Positions 33,853 through 43,243 of a DNA stretch of 62,212 nucleotides are shown in pieces. Position 1 is the stretch's first letter. Each line of letters opens with the position of its first letter. The translations under genes and the position numbers were made by a program. Source of the DNA: Rhodospirillales bacterium (GTDB taxonomy: Bacteria > Pseudomonadota > Alphaproteobacteria > Reyranellales > Reyranellaceae); NCBI GenBank assembly GCA_009377525.1, contig WHTW01000027.1:1-62212 (forward strand), given 5' to 3'. The notes beneath the pieces are model-generated. The model saw only the letters and a list, made by a program, of their open reading frames with translations, was not told the origin of the DNA and made no database searches.

Positions 33853-35034
33853 ATGACCGCCCTACCCCTGTCCCATATCTCCGTCCTCGACCTGACGGCG
33901 CACCGCGCCGGGCCGACCGCGGTGCGCCAGCTCGCCGACTGGGGCGCGCATGTCATCAAGATCGAGGCGCCGTCCAACGAAGGCGCCGACGCCACGGGCA
34001 GCTCGCGCCACGGCTTCGACTTCCAGAACCTGCATCGCAACAAGAAGGCGATGACGCTGAACCTCAAGAGCCCGGAAGGCCATGCGATCTTCATGAAGCT
34101 CGCGGCCAAGGCCGACGTCATCGTCGAGAACTACCGCTCGGACGTGAAGCATCGGCTCAAGGTCGACTACGACACGGTGGCCAGGATCAACCCGCGCATC
34201 GTCTACGGCTCGATCGCAGGCTTCGGCCAGAGCGGCCCCGACGCCGCGCGCCCCGGCGTCGACCAGATCGCCCAGGGCATGGGCGGCCTGATGTCGATCA
34301 CCGGCGAGCCCGGCCGCGGGCCGATGCGCGTCGGCATCCCGATCGCCGATCTCACATCGGGCCTGCTGCTGGCGCAGGGCATCATCCTCGCCCTCTACAA
34401 TCGCGAGCGCACCGGCAAGGGCCAGTGGGTCCACACCTCGCTGATCGAGGCGCAGATCTTCATGCTCGACTTCCAGGCCTCGCGCTGGCTGATCAAGGGC
34501 GAGGTGCCCAAACAGGCGGGCAACGACCATCCGACGGGAATCCCGACCGGCGTGTTCCCGACCGCCGACGGCCACATCAACATCGCCGCGTCCGGCCAGA
34601 ACCTGTGGCAGCGCTGCGCCAGGGCCCTGGGTGCGCCGGAGCTGATCGACCATCCCGAGCATCTGACGGGAGCGCTGCGCTCGCAGAACCGCAAGGCGGT
34701 GAACGAGCGCATTGCGGCGATCACCAGGACCAAGCCTTCGGCCTACTGGCTCGAGGCCATGAACAAGGCCGGCGTGCCCTGCGGGCCGATCAACAGCATC
34801 GACCAGACCTTCGCCGAGCCGCAGGTGAAGCACCTCGGCATCGCCCGACCGATCAAGCATCCCAAGCTCGGCGACATCAGGGTGGTCGGCCAGCCGATCA
34901 ACCTGTCGGATGCGCCGCAGCCCAAGGAGTTGAAGCCCACCCCCGAGCTCGGCGAGCACACCGAAGAAGTGCTGGCGGGGCTGGGCTACGACGGCAAGGC
35001 GATCGCGGCACTGAAGTCGTCGGGCGTCATCTGA
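33853..35034 (+). CDS. CaiB/BaiF family III CoA-transferase
   Basis: A 393-residue enzyme of the class III CoA-transferases. Markers are ISVLDLTAHRAGPTAVRQLADWGAHVIKIEAP at the start, HRNKKAMTLNLKSPEG, the IAGFGQSGPDAARPGVDQIAQGMGG loop and the region IEAQIFMLDFQASRW where the active Asp lies. It would move CoA between carboxylic acids. Substrate unknown. AGAGGAACC lies upstream. It ends inside the convergent hydrolase gene's last codons (8-base overlap). Confidence 0.92.
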   Translation: MTALPLSHISVLDLTAHRAGPTAVRQLADWGAHVIKIEAPSNEGADATGSSRHGFDFQNLHRNKKAMTLNLKSPEGHAIFMKLAAKADVIVENYRSDVKHRLKVDYDTVARINPRIVYGSIAGFGQSGPDAARPGVDQIAQGMGGLMSITGEPGRGPMRVGIPIADLTSGLLLAQGIILALYNRERTGKGQWVHTSLIEAQIFMLDFQASRWLIKGEVPKQAGNDHPTGIPTGVFPTADGHINIAASGQNLWQRCARALGAPELIDHPEHLTGALRSQNRKAVNERIAAITRTKPSAYWLEAMNKAGVPCGPINSIDQTFAEPQVKHLGIARPIKHPKLGDIRVVGQPINLSDAPQPKELKPTPELGEHTEEVLAGLGYDGKAIAALKSSGVI

Positions 35035-35809
35035 CGAACTCGCGCAGCGCTCGCAGGAAGGCGACCGGATGCTCGACCTGGGGCAGGTGTCCAGCCGCCG
35101 GGATCGTGACCAGCCGGCTGTCGGCCAGCGACGAGCGCATCGTGCGCGCGGCGCGCTTGTCGAACGGCGGCAGCTTGTCGGCCTCGCCGAACAGCAGCAG
35201 GGTGCGCATCGCCGGCGGCGGCAGCGCCGGCTCGTCGGCTAAAAGCATGTCGAGCACGGCATCGACCTCCGCTTTCGAGAACCGGTCGAGCGCCTGAACG
35301 ATCGCCTTCGGTGCGTTGCCTCGATCGTGGAATGCCGGGCCGAGGGCTGCGCTGCCGTAGAAATTGCGCAGGAAGTTCGACCGCACCGCACTGCGCAGCG
35401 GCGTCCTGGACGTCAGCCAGCGGATGCCACGGCCGTAGGCAGGCGGCGGATAGCCGTTGACCATGACCAGCGCGCGACACTGCTCCGGATATTGCGAGGC
35501 ATAGCGCCAGGCGATGGCCGCGCCCAGCGAATTGCCGACGACCGTCGGGCGATCGATCTTCAGTGCGGCCAGCAGGTCGTCGAGCCACGTCGCGTAAGCG
35601 CCGAACGTCGCCAGCAGGTCGCCGGGTGCGCCGATGCCCGGCAGCTGCGGCGCCACGACCAGATTTGTCGAGGCCAATTCATCGGCCACCTTGAACCAGT
35701 AGGCCTCGGCGCCGGCCCACGGCCCGTGCAGCAGCACGATTGCCTCGCCTTGGCCCGCGGTCCAGACTCGCGCCGTACCCTGGCCGAGCGGGATTGCCTT
35801 GAGTTCCAC
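35027..35809 (-). CDS. Alpha/beta hydrolase
   Basis: The 260-residue enzyme has the oxyanion motif HGPWAGAEAYW, nucleophile elbow GNSLG, acid in LLFGEADKLPPF and histidine in PAAGHLPQVEHP, so the triad is complete. The order and size are like meta-cleavage product hydrolases and small esterases. It is divergent from the SDR gene by 39 bp, so the two may share control. Confidence 0.9.
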   Translation of the reverse strand: MELKAIPLGQGTARVWTAGQGEAIVLLHGPWAGAEAYWFKVADELASTNLVVAPQLPGIGAPGDLLATFGAYATWLDDLLAALKIDRPTVVGNSLGAAIAWRYASQYPEQCRALVMVNGYPPPAYGRGIRWLTSRTPLRSAVRSNFLRNFYGSAALGPAFHDRGNAPKAIVQALDRFSKAEVDAVLDMLLADEPALPPPAMRTLLLFGEADKLPPFDKRAARTMRSSLADSRLVTIPAAGHLPQVEHPVAFLRALREFVR

Positions 35810-35848
35810 GTGAAGCCTTCGTCACTTTGTTGTGCGGGAGAATAGAAG

Positions 35849-36592
35849 ATGGCGGCGCGTAGAACAGCCTTGATCACCGGCGGCGGCCGCAATATCGGCC
35901 GCGCCTGCGTGCTGGGCCTGGCCGAGGATGGCTTCAACGTCGTCGTCAACGGCTCGAGCGATCGCGCCGCCTGCGAGAGCGTCGCCAAGGAGGCCGGGAA
36001 GCTCGGCGCCGAGACGCTGGTGATCATGGGCGACGTCGGCAAACCCGAGGACTGCCAACGTATCGCCGACGAGTCGATAAGGAAGTTCGGCGCGGTCGAC
36101 GCGCTGCTGAACAACGCCGCGCTCCGCCCCAGCAAGCCCTTCCTCGAGATGACCGAGGCCGAGTGGCGGCGGGTCATCTCGGTCGACCTCGACGCCGCGG
36201 TGTGGCTGTCACGCGCCTGCCTGCCCGGCATGGTGCAGAAGGGCTGGGGCCGCATCGTCAACTTCACCGGAATGAATGCCATCCACGGCCATGCCGGCCG
36301 CACGCCGGTGTCTGTCGCCAAGCACGGCGTGTGGGGGCTCACCAAGGCGCTAGCCGTCGAGTTCGGACCCAAGAGCATCACCGTCAACGCCATCTCGCCC
36401 GGCCCGATCGCGCCGGACAGCGAGGAGAGGAACGCCTCGGCACAGGCGCGCACCCAGACCGTGGCTCGCGTGCCGCTCGGCCGCACGGGCAAGCCGGTCG
36501 AGGTCGCCGCCGCGGCGCGTCTGCTGGTCTCCGAGGCCGGCGGCTACATCAACGGGCAGATGATCCAGGTGAACGGCGGCGGAGCGACGTGA
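35849..36592 (+). CDS. SDR-family oxidoreductase homologue lacking the catalytic tyrosine
   Basis: A 247-residue Rossmann protein of the classical SDR family: TGGGRNIG nucleotide loop, NNAALRPSKPF, VNFTGMNAI and VNAISPGPIAPDSEE. In the active-site motif YxxxK the lysine is present (VSVAKHGV) but the Tyr position is Val. The usual catalytic Ser region reads NFTGMN. All other parts look intact, so it probably binds NAD(P)H and either uses other chemistry or has a regulatory role. A GGGAG site precedes the start. Confidence 0.88.
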   Translation: MAARRTALITGGGRNIGRACVLGLAEDGFNVVVNGSSDRAACESVAKEAGKLGAETLVIMGDVGKPEDCQRIADESIRKFGAVDALLNNAALRPSKPFLEMTEAEWRRVISVDLDAAVWLSRACLPGMVQKGWGRIVNFTGMNAIHGHAGRTPVSVAKHGVWGLTKALAVEFGPKSITVNAISPGPIAPDSEERNASAQARTQTVARVPLGRTGKPVEVAAAARLLVSEAGGYINGQMIQVNGGGAT

Positions 36593-36595
36593 CGC

Positions 36596-37771
36596 TCACC
36601 GCCTGGGCGGACGCTTGCGCAAGCCGGCTTCGTTGACTTCCACGCCCCAGCCTGGCCCTGTCGGCAGCAGGTAGTCGCCTTTGTCGAACACCGGCGGCGT
36701 GTCGACGATGTCATCGCGCCACGGCACGCCGTCGATGTCGATCTCCATGATGCGGAAGTTCGGCACGGCGGCGCAGAAATGCGCACTGATGGCGCTGGCG
36801 AGATGACCGTAGAAATTGTGCGGCGCCACGTTCACTTCGTAGACGTCGGCCAGGGCCGCGATCTTCAGCGATTCGTAGAAGCCGTTCCAGATCACGTCGA
36901 CGATGGCGGTGTCGAAGGCATAGGCTTCGAAATAGGGCCGGAAGTCGCGGCGCTCCAGCAACGTCTCGCCCGAGGCGATCGGGCACGGCGCGTCACGGCG
37001 CAGGAGCGCGATCGACTTCGGGTCGTGCGCATCGAGCTCCAGCCAGGTCAGCCGCGCCGGGCCGACGGCTTCGGCCATGCGCCGAAACCCTTCGGTGCGA
37101 AAGTGGAAGTTGAGGTCGAGCATGATGGCCATGTCGGGTCCCGCGCCACTGCGGAAGGCCTCGACGGTTTTCGCCGCGCTGCGGGCGATGAAGGCGTCCC
37201 AGTTGCGTTCCGGGAAACCCTTGCCGACGACGAAGCCCGGCCGGTAGGCGATCAGCTTGCCGTCGATCTCGAGCGCGGTGTTGGTCTTGAGCGCGGTGAA
37301 GCCTTTGGCCTTCACCTCGGCGCCGAGCTTCATCATGTCGTCGTAGGTGCGCACGGCCGGCGTGCCGCAGATGTCGGGATTGCGCAGCCGATAGGAGCCG
37401 CAGTGCGACCAGTAGACCGGGATGCGGTCGCGCAGCTTGCCGCCGAAGAGCTGATAGACCGGCACGCCCAGCGCCTTGCCCTTGATGTCCAGAAGTGCGT
37501 TCTCGATGGCGGCGATCGCCTGGCGGGCGATGCCGCCGCGCGACTGGGTCGACTTGGTGTTGAGCACGGCGTTTACAAGCTCGAGCTGCATCGGGTCCAT
37601 GCCGATGACGTTGGGCATCAGCGCCGCGATCACCGACGACAAGCCCGGGCTGCCGAAGCTTTCGTTGAACTCCGACCAGCCGACGATGCCGTTGTCGGTG
37701 GTGAGTTTCAGGAAGGAGAAGACCCGCCAACCGGCGTCGCACTGAAAGACTTCGTACCCTTTGACCTTCAT
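36596..37771 (-). CDS. Enolase-superfamily enzyme (mandelate racemase/muconate lactonizing group)
   Basis: A 391-residue enzyme with the N-terminal capping domain (GIVGWSEFNESFGSPG), the AIENALLDIKGKALGVPVYQLFGG motif, and metal-ligand strands LDLNFHF, LELD and ASGETL. It most likely dehydrates or racemises a sugar acid or related carboxylate. It is the last gene of an operon with two Bug-type receptors, which probably bring in its substrate. The start lies three bases after the preceding stop, with GGAG overlapping it. Confidence 0.9.
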   Translation of the reverse strand: MKVKGYEVFQCDAGWRVFSFLKLTTDNGIVGWSEFNESFGSPGLSSVIAALMPNVIGMDPMQLELVNAVLNTKSTQSRGGIARQAIAAIENALLDIKGKALGVPVYQLFGGKLRDRIPVYWSHCGSYRLRNPDICGTPAVRTYDDMMKLGAEVKAKGFTALKTNTALEIDGKLIAYRPGFVVGKGFPERNWDAFIARSAAKTVEAFRSGAGPDMAIMLDLNFHFRTEGFRRMAEAVGPARLTWLELDAHDPKSIALLRRDAPCPIASGETLLERRDFRPYFEAYAFDTAIVDVIWNGFYESLKIAALADVYEVNVAPHNFYGHLASAISAHFCAAVPNFRIMEIDIDGVPWRDDIVDTPPVFDKGDYLLPTGPGWGVEVNEAGLRKRPPRR

Positions 37772-37774
37772 CCA

Positions 37775-38746
37775 TCACTCCATCGGCAGTCCGACCGCCC
37801 GCGCAATGCGGCTCCAGCGCTCGACCTCGCGGCCCACGAAATCGGTGAAGGCCTGGCGGCTCTGCAGGTCGGGCTCGGCGCCCTGCTCGGCCCAGATGCG
37901 CTTGACGCCCGGATCGGTGAGTGCGGCCTGGATGGCGGCATGCAACGTGTCGAGAATCGCGACCGGCGTCGCCTTGGGCGCGAACAGGCCGTACCAGGTG
38001 CTGACATTGAAATCGGCCACGCCCGCCTGGGCGAAGGTCGGCACGTCGGGCAGCACGGGTTCGCGTCGGGCGGCGGCGACGGCGAGCGCGCGCAGTCGGC
38101 CGGACTTCACATAGGAAGCCACCGTGCTGAGCGGCGCGAAGGTGGCGTCGATCTGGCCGGAAACCAGGTCCTGCAATGCCGGCCCGCCGCCGCGGTAGGG
38201 CACGTGGGTCAGCCTGACGCCCGTCCGCTGCTGCAGAAGCTCGATCGCCAGATGCGGGATGGTGCCGAGGCCGGACGAGCCGATGTTGATCGCGCTCGGC
38301 GGCTTGCGCGCCATCGCCAGGAAGGCCGCGAGATCCTTGGCCTCGACCTTGGCCGGATTGACGACCAGCGCCACCGGCACCTGGGCGATGCCCGAAACGG
38401 GTGCAAAGTCGCGCATCAGGTCGAAGCCCGATTCGGCATAGACGATCGAGGCAAAGGTCAGGCTGGGATTGACCACCAGCAGGGTGCAGCCGTCGGGCCT
38501 GGAGCGCGCGGCGATCATGCCGCCGATGGTGCCGCCGGCGCCGCCGCGATTCTCGACCACCACCGGCTCGTGCAGCCGGTGGCCGACGAAGGCCGCGATC
38601 GGCCGGGCGAAGATGTCGTTGGAGCCGCCGGGCGGGAACGGCACGATCCAGTTCATCGGCCGCGACGGGAAGTCGGCGGCGTGCGCAAGACCGGCGGTGC
38701 CGGTGGCAAGAAGGCCGGCCAGCGCGGTTCGGCGGAGAAGCGTCAC
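37775..38746 (-). CDS. Tripartite tricarboxylate transporter (Bug-type) receptor, second copy
   Basis: A 323-residue periplasmic receptor with signal peptide (TLLRRTALAGLLATGTAGLAHA). It has the Bug-family markers WIVPFPPGGSNDIFARP, VVENRGGAGGTIGG and LTHVPYRGGGPALQDLVSGQ. It binds small carboxylates. The GTG start uses a GGAG site placed on the preceding gene's stop. It is about the same length as its upstream neighbour and clearly paralogous. No TctA/TctB membrane genes are nearby. Confidence 0.9.
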   Translation of the reverse strand: MTLLRRTALAGLLATGTAGLAHAADFPSRPMNWIVPFPPGGSNDIFARPIAAFVGHRLHEPVVVENRGGAGGTIGGMIAARSRPDGCTLLVVNPSLTFASIVYAESGFDLMRDFAPVSGIAQVPVALVVNPAKVEAKDLAAFLAMARKPPSAINIGSSGLGTIPHLAIELLQQRTGVRLTHVPYRGGGPALQDLVSGQIDATFAPLSTVASYVKSGRLRALAVAAARREPVLPDVPTFAQAGVADFNVSTWYGLFAPKATPVAILDTLHAAIQAALTDPGVKRIWAEQGAEPDLQSRQAFTDFVGREVERWSRIARAVGLPME

Positions 38747-38750
38747 GTCG

Positions 38751-39722
38751 TCACTCCATCTTGATGTTGGCGGCCTTGGCGATCCGGCTCCAGCGTTCGC
38801 TGTCGGCGGCGACGAAGCGGGCGAAGTCGGCGCGGCTTTCCGGCTCGACCCTGGCGCCTTGCTCGATCCACATCGCCTTGATCTTCTCCTCCTCGAGAGC
38901 GGCCTGTGTCGCGGCGTGCAGGCGGTCGAGGATGGCGTCGGGTGTCTTCCTGGGCGCGAACAGGCCGAACCAGATGGTGGCACGGAAATTCGCCAGCCCC
39001 GCCTCGTCCATGGTCGGCACGTCGGGCAGCAGCGCCTCGCGGCGGCGGCTGGCGACGGCGAGCGCGCGCAGCTTGCCCGTCCTGACGTGCGGCGCGACCG
39101 CGCCGGCGACGACGAAAGCGGCAGCGACCTGGCCCGACAGCAGGTCCTGCAGCATCGGCGCGCCGCCGCGATAGGGCACGTGGTTCAGCTTCGTGCCCGT
39201 GCGCTCCTCGAACAGTCCGATCGCGAGATGCGTCACGGAGCCGAGGCCGGCCGAGCCGACGTCGATGCTGCCGGACGCCTTCTTCGCCGCCGCCATGAAG
39301 GCCGCGAGGGTCGCCACGTCGAGCCTGGCGGGATTGACCACCAGCACGTAGGGCACGCGGGCGACCGCGCTGATCGGTGCGAAATCACGGCCGAAGTCGA
39401 AGCCGGCCCTGGGATAGATCTCCGGCGCGTAGGTGAGGCCGGTGTCGCCCAGCAGCAGCGTGTAGCCGTCGGCCGGCGCACGGGCGGCGACTGCCGTGCC
39501 GACCGTGCCGCCAGCGCCGCTCTTGTTGTCGATCACGATCGACTGCTTGAAGCGGTCGGCCATCGCCGCCGCGACAGGGCGGGCGAAAGTGTCCGATCCG
39601 CCGCCGGCCGGATAAGGCACGACCATGGTGATCGTCCTTTCCGGCCAGTCGGCCGCCCGCGCGCCGGTCGCGCCCATCGCCATCATTCCCGCGACCGCGG
39701 CACGCCGTGAAAGACCGATCAT
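38751..39722 (-). CDS. Tripartite tricarboxylate transporter (Bug-type) receptor, first copy
   Basis: A 323-residue receptor with a twin-arginine-like signal (GLSRRAAVAGMMAMGATGARA). It shows ITMVVPYPAGGGSDTFARP, VIDNKSGAGGTVGT and LNHVPYRGGAPMLQDLLSGQ. It leads the operon with a GGGGGAC site. Together with the next gene it forms a tandem duplication that has diverged well beyond recent copying. Substrate is probably a carboxylate acted on by the enolase-superfamily enzyme. Confidence 0.9.
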   Translation of the reverse strand: MIGLSRRAAVAGMMAMGATGARAADWPERTITMVVPYPAGGGSDTFARPVAAAMADRFKQSIVIDNKSGAGGTVGTAVAARAPADGYTLLLGDTGLTYAPEIYPRAGFDFGRDFAPISAVARVPYVLVVNPARLDVATLAAFMAAAKKASGSIDVGSAGLGSVTHLAIGLFEERTGTKLNHVPYRGGAPMLQDLLSGQVAAAFVVAGAVAPHVRTGKLRALAVASRRREALLPDVPTMDEAGLANFRATIWFGLFAPRKTPDAILDRLHAATQAALEEEKIKAMWIEQGARVEPESRADFARFVAADSERWSRIAKAANIKME

Positions 39723-39887
39723 GCTTGTCCCCCGTCCGGGCCAGCTTAACGAGGCGCTTTGGCCATGACCACCGCTCGCGCGCCAGCGCTGGTTGCGGTA
39801 ATGTTGCAGCAACGGCCGTCAAAAAGGCCGAGACGATAACAAGGGTGTCGGGAGGAAATCAGAAGGCATGCCCGGCTCACTGCTCGG

Positions 39888-40448
39888 TTACACGGCTTTC
39901 GAGCGCCGCCACAGCACGACCAGAACAATGGCGCCGGCGATGCCGAGGCCGGCGAAGGCGATGGCCATGGTGCCGAAGATCAGGTTGAACATCTCGCCCA
40001 GCATACCCTGCTCGATGGCCAGCACGGCCTTGGGCTCGCTGCGACCGTCGGCCAGGTCCGCGGCCAGCCGGTAGCGGCCCGGCCGGTCGATCGTGAAAGC
40101 GTAGATCGACGAGCCGGTCTTGCTGCCGATCGTGTAGTTGGAATGCATCGTCGGCTCGGTGAGCTTCGCCGGCGCACCTGTCGCCTCGTCGGTGAGCCGG
40201 AGCCGAAGGCCGCTCACGGTATCGGACGTGTAGTAGCGGCCGTCCACCGTGCTTCTTTTCTCATGGTAGATCGTGTACGGCCCTGCCTTGTCCAACGTCA
40301 GCACGGCGTTGCCCGGCACCACGGCGCGGATCATCCGCGCGTCGGCCGCGCCCAGACGCGGCATCAAGTAGAACAGTGCGCCGGCAAAGCCCGCCAACGC
40401 GATCAGCCCGGCGACAACGAACCAAACTGGACTGCGCATCGCCGGCAT
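39888..40448 (-). CDS. Two-span membrane protein of unknown function
   Basis: A 186-residue protein with an N-terminal span (WFVVAGLIALAGFAGALFYLM), a beta-rich extracytoplasmic middle of about 100 residues and a C-terminal span (AFAGLGIAGAIVLVVLWRR). The middle reads like a small jelly-roll (KAGPYTIYHEKRS, YAFTIDRPGRYRLAADL). It starts six bases after the CocE-type hydrolase gene on the same strand, so it is in the same operon. No family recognised. Confidence 0.75.
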   Translation of the reverse strand: MPAMRSPVWFVVAGLIALAGFAGALFYLMPRLGAADARMIRAVVPGNAVLTLDKAGPYTIYHEKRSTVDGRYYTSDTVSGLRLRLTDEATGAPAKLTEPTMHSNYTIGSKTGSSIYAFTIDRPGRYRLAADLADGRSEPKAVLAIEQGMLGEMFNLIFGTMAIAFAGLGIAGAIVLVVLWRRSKAV

Positions 40449-40454
40449 CCTCCC

Positions 40455-42278
40455 TCATCCGTCCGCTGTCGGCAGGTCGAGGCGGGTCGCCTTGTCGCCG
40501 CCGCTCATGACGGCAAGCAATGGCGGCCGGCCATGCGGCGTCTGCACGAAATGGTCGGCGTCGCCGCCCGCGATCGACAGCCGGATGCGGCTGCCGGCAG
40601 CGAAGCGCCAGGCCGTCGGCAAGAGCGCGAAGCGCAGGAGCTGCGGCTCGCCTACCGGCATCGGCCTGGCATCCTTGCGCGCAAAGGTGCGCCACGGCCA
40701 GGTCGTGCGGTAGTTTTCAGGCGCCGGCGCTTCGGCGCGATGGATGGCGCGCAGCAAACCCTCGGTGACATAGCGCGCCGTGCCATCGGCCTCGACCTCG
40801 GAGAGATAGACGAACACCGCGGCGTCGGGCTCGCTGGAGGCAAGCCACAGCGACACCACCGGGTGGCCCGCGATCTCAAGCGGCGCCGCCAGCGGCTCGG
40901 TGGTGAAGGAGAGCAGTCCGCGCTCACGCGCCGTCCAGTCAGCGTAATAGGCGGTCGCGTCGATGCCGGCGATGCGCTCGTAGCGAGTCTGCGCACCGCT
41001 GCCGACCGAGAAGTCGGCCTGGTAGGACGCCGAGGTGGCGGCATCGGACGGCGACTTGGCCAGCCGGTGATCGGGCGCAGTGAAGAATTGCCGGCTGGCC
41101 TTGACCGGCGGCCAGCTCTCGGCGGCCCGCCATTCCTCGGCATGCATGGCAAAGTAGTGGATGGGCGCCTCGTCCAGAAGGTCGGTCTGGCGGCCAGCGA
41201 GATGCTGGTCGAAAAAGCGCAGCACCTCGCCCAGCACCGGCAGTTCCGGCTCGACCCTGGCGCGCCACGGCGAGGCATTGACGCGCGCGCCATGGTCCCA
41301 CGGCCCCAGCATGATGCGGCGCTGGGCATTGGGCAGTGTAAGGAAGCGCGACAGCGTGCCGTTGGCGTAGCCCGCGCCGTCCATCCAGCCGGAGATGGCG
41401 TAGACCGCGACGTCCTCAGGCATCTCGTCGAGATAGTTGTAGGGACCGAACGAGGCGCTGCTGAAGGAGGGATCGTAAGGCAGCGTGTCGTCGCGGAATT
41501 TGAACTCGCTCATGAAGTCGGGCATGCGGAAGTTCGCGAGATGTCCCTTCACCGCCTCGCGCGCCAGCGCGCCGTCTTTGTCGTCGTCGACCGGCATCGG
41601 CCCCTGCAAGGCGGGATCGGCGAAGTAGCTGAACTTGGACCTGAGGTCGCGCCGGTCGTGATCGAGCGCCAGCATCAGCTCGTCATAGACCAGCGCCAGC
41701 CGCTTGATCAGCATGCCGCCGGGATAATAGTTGTCGGCCCAGGTGTCCCACACCGCGAACAGGGGCGCGATCGCCTTGACCGCCTTATGGCCGGTGCTGG
41801 CCAGAAAATCGCAGGCCGCGCCGAGATAGGAGATGCCGGTGGCGCCGATGCGCCCATCGCTCCACGGCTGGGCGACGATCCAGTCGGCGATCTCCTTGTA
41901 GTCGGCGCGCTCGCGCGGGCTGCGAAAGGAATCGCGCGTGCCGAAGCTCGCTCCGGTGCCGCGCGCATCGACCACGACCACTGCATAGCCGCGCGGCACG
42001 AACATGTCGCGGTACTTGTAGCTGTTGGGCGACGGCTCGACGTTGCTGCCGGCGGCAAGCTGGAAGCGGCGGACATAGGGCGTGAGGATCAGCACCGTCG
42101 GCCAGCGCTTCGAGGCATCGCCGTCGGGCAGGATCACGTCGACGGCCAGCCGGCAACCGTCGGCCATGCTCACGTAGACCGAGCGCGGCGCGCCCACGCG
42201 ATGCTCGGCCGGACGACCGGCCAGGTAGCGGCTGGGCGGCACCTTCCAGGCCGAGCCTAGGTCGTCACGATCCGGCAT
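40455..42278 (-). CDS. CocE/NonD family X-Pro-peptidase-like hydrolase
   Basis: The 607-residue protein has the alpha/beta hydrolase core with nucleophile motif TGISYLGA, an RGTGASFGTRD stretch, acid and base near ISGWMDGAGYANG and LGPWDHGARVN, and the C-terminal jelly-roll domain of the CocE/NonD family (ISGHPVVSLWLASSEPDAAVFVYLSEV-like). Such enzymes cleave esters, amides or Xaa-Pro peptides. A GAAAGGAGC site supports this start over the longer frame. No signal peptide is seen. Confidence 0.9.
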   Translation of the reverse strand: MPDRDDLGSAWKVPPSRYLAGRPAEHRVGAPRSVYVSMADGCRLAVDVILPDGDASKRWPTVLILTPYVRRFQLAAGSNVEPSPNSYKYRDMFVPRGYAVVVVDARGTGASFGTRDSFRSPRERADYKEIADWIVAQPWSDGRIGATGISYLGAACDFLASTGHKAVKAIAPLFAVWDTWADNYYPGGMLIKRLALVYDELMLALDHDRRDLRSKFSYFADPALQGPMPVDDDKDGALAREAVKGHLANFRMPDFMSEFKFRDDTLPYDPSFSSASFGPYNYLDEMPEDVAVYAISGWMDGAGYANGTLSRFLTLPNAQRRIMLGPWDHGARVNASPWRARVEPELPVLGEVLRFFDQHLAGRQTDLLDEAPIHYFAMHAEEWRAAESWPPVKASRQFFTAPDHRLAKSPSDAATSASYQADFSVGSGAQTRYERIAGIDATAYYADWTARERGLLSFTTEPLAAPLEIAGHPVVSLWLASSEPDAAVFVYLSEVEADGTARYVTEGLLRAIHRAEAPAPENYRTTWPWRTFARKDARPMPVGEPQLLRFALLPTAWRFAAGSRIRLSIAGGDADHFVQTPHGRPPLLAVMSGGDKATRLDLPTADG

Positions 42279-42396
42279 CGCAGCTCCTTTCACACAAAAC
42301 TATAGGGCTTCAGCTTACGCGACACGATGCGTTGCACGTGAATCGCATCGCGGTATAGGAAGCCGCCAATCAGAAAATATCCAGGGAGGCGTTGGT

Positions 42397-43122
42397 ATGG
42401 TGCGCGTACTTTTACCTCGTCGTCGCGTGCTCGCCGCAGCTGGCGGCGCTCCTGCGTCCCCGATCATCGCATCGGGCGTCGCGCGTGCCCAGGCCGACTG
42501 GCCTGCCAAGTCGGTGCGCTACATCAACCCATTCCCGCCCGGCGGCGCGACCGACGTGCTCTCGCGCATCATCTGCCAGGAACTGAGCGAGCTCACCGGC
42601 CAGCAGTTCGTCGTCGAGAACAAGGGCGGCTCGGGCACCACCCCTCATCTCTGTAGCGAGATGCTGAAGCAGCGCATCGGCATCAACATGCTCCACGTGC
42701 CCTATCGCGGTGGGGCGCCCGCCCTGCAGGACCTGCTCGCGGGTCAGGTCGACATGATGTTCGACAATATCCCCGGGTCCCTTCCCCAAGTCCGCGCCGG
42801 AAAGGTCCGGGCTCTCGCCGTGACGTCGATCGAGCGAAGCCCCGTCGTGCCCGAGCTGCCGACCATGAGCGAATACCTGCCGGACTTTCAGATCACGTCG
42901 TGGGGCGGCCTGTGTGGTCCTGCGGGCCTGCCACCCGCCATGGTCGAGAAGGCGTCCGAACTCACCAAGAAAGCGCTGGCGCGCGACAGCGTAAAAACGG
43001 CGTTTCTCGGCCAGGGCTCGACACCGATGTGGAAGAGTCCCGCCGACACCGTCGCCTACCGCCGCTCCGAAGAAAAGCAGCTCGCGCCGGTGATCAAGGC
43101 GTCGGGGGCGCGGGTGGAGTGA
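42397..43122 (+). pseudogene. Bug-type receptor with an in-frame internal deletion
   Basis: The 241-residue frame is open, with a GGAGG site, but is about 80 residues shorter than the 323-residue receptors nearby. VRYINPFPPGGATDVLSRI and FVVENKGGSGTT join straight to PHLCSEMLKQRIGINMLHVPYRGGAPALQDLL. In full-length receptors about 85 residues, covering most of the first lobe's second half, lie between GGxGGT and GTxPHL. The two boundary motifs are similar, which would favour deletion by recombination. Ligand binding is unlikely, so it is called a probable pseudogene, though it may still be translated. Confidence 0.75.
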
Positions 43123-43135
43123 TCGCCTCCACTCC

Positions 43136-43229
43136 GTCATCCCGACCAAGGCCCGTAGGGCCGCGCGGAGGGACCTCCTCATGCAACAGACGCCGCATGA
43201 AAAGGTCCCTCGACTACGCTCGGGATGAC
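43136..43229 (+). repeat. Interspersed repeat with GTCATCCCGA ends
   Basis: Ten-base terminal inverted repeats (GTCATCCCGA and TCGGGATGAC) with inner AGGGACCT/AGGTCCCT arms. It separates the convergent receptor and aldehyde dehydrogenase genes. Similar elements are widespread in alphaproteobacterial genomes. Confidence 0.8.
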
Positions 43230-43243
43230 GGTGGTGGTGGCGG

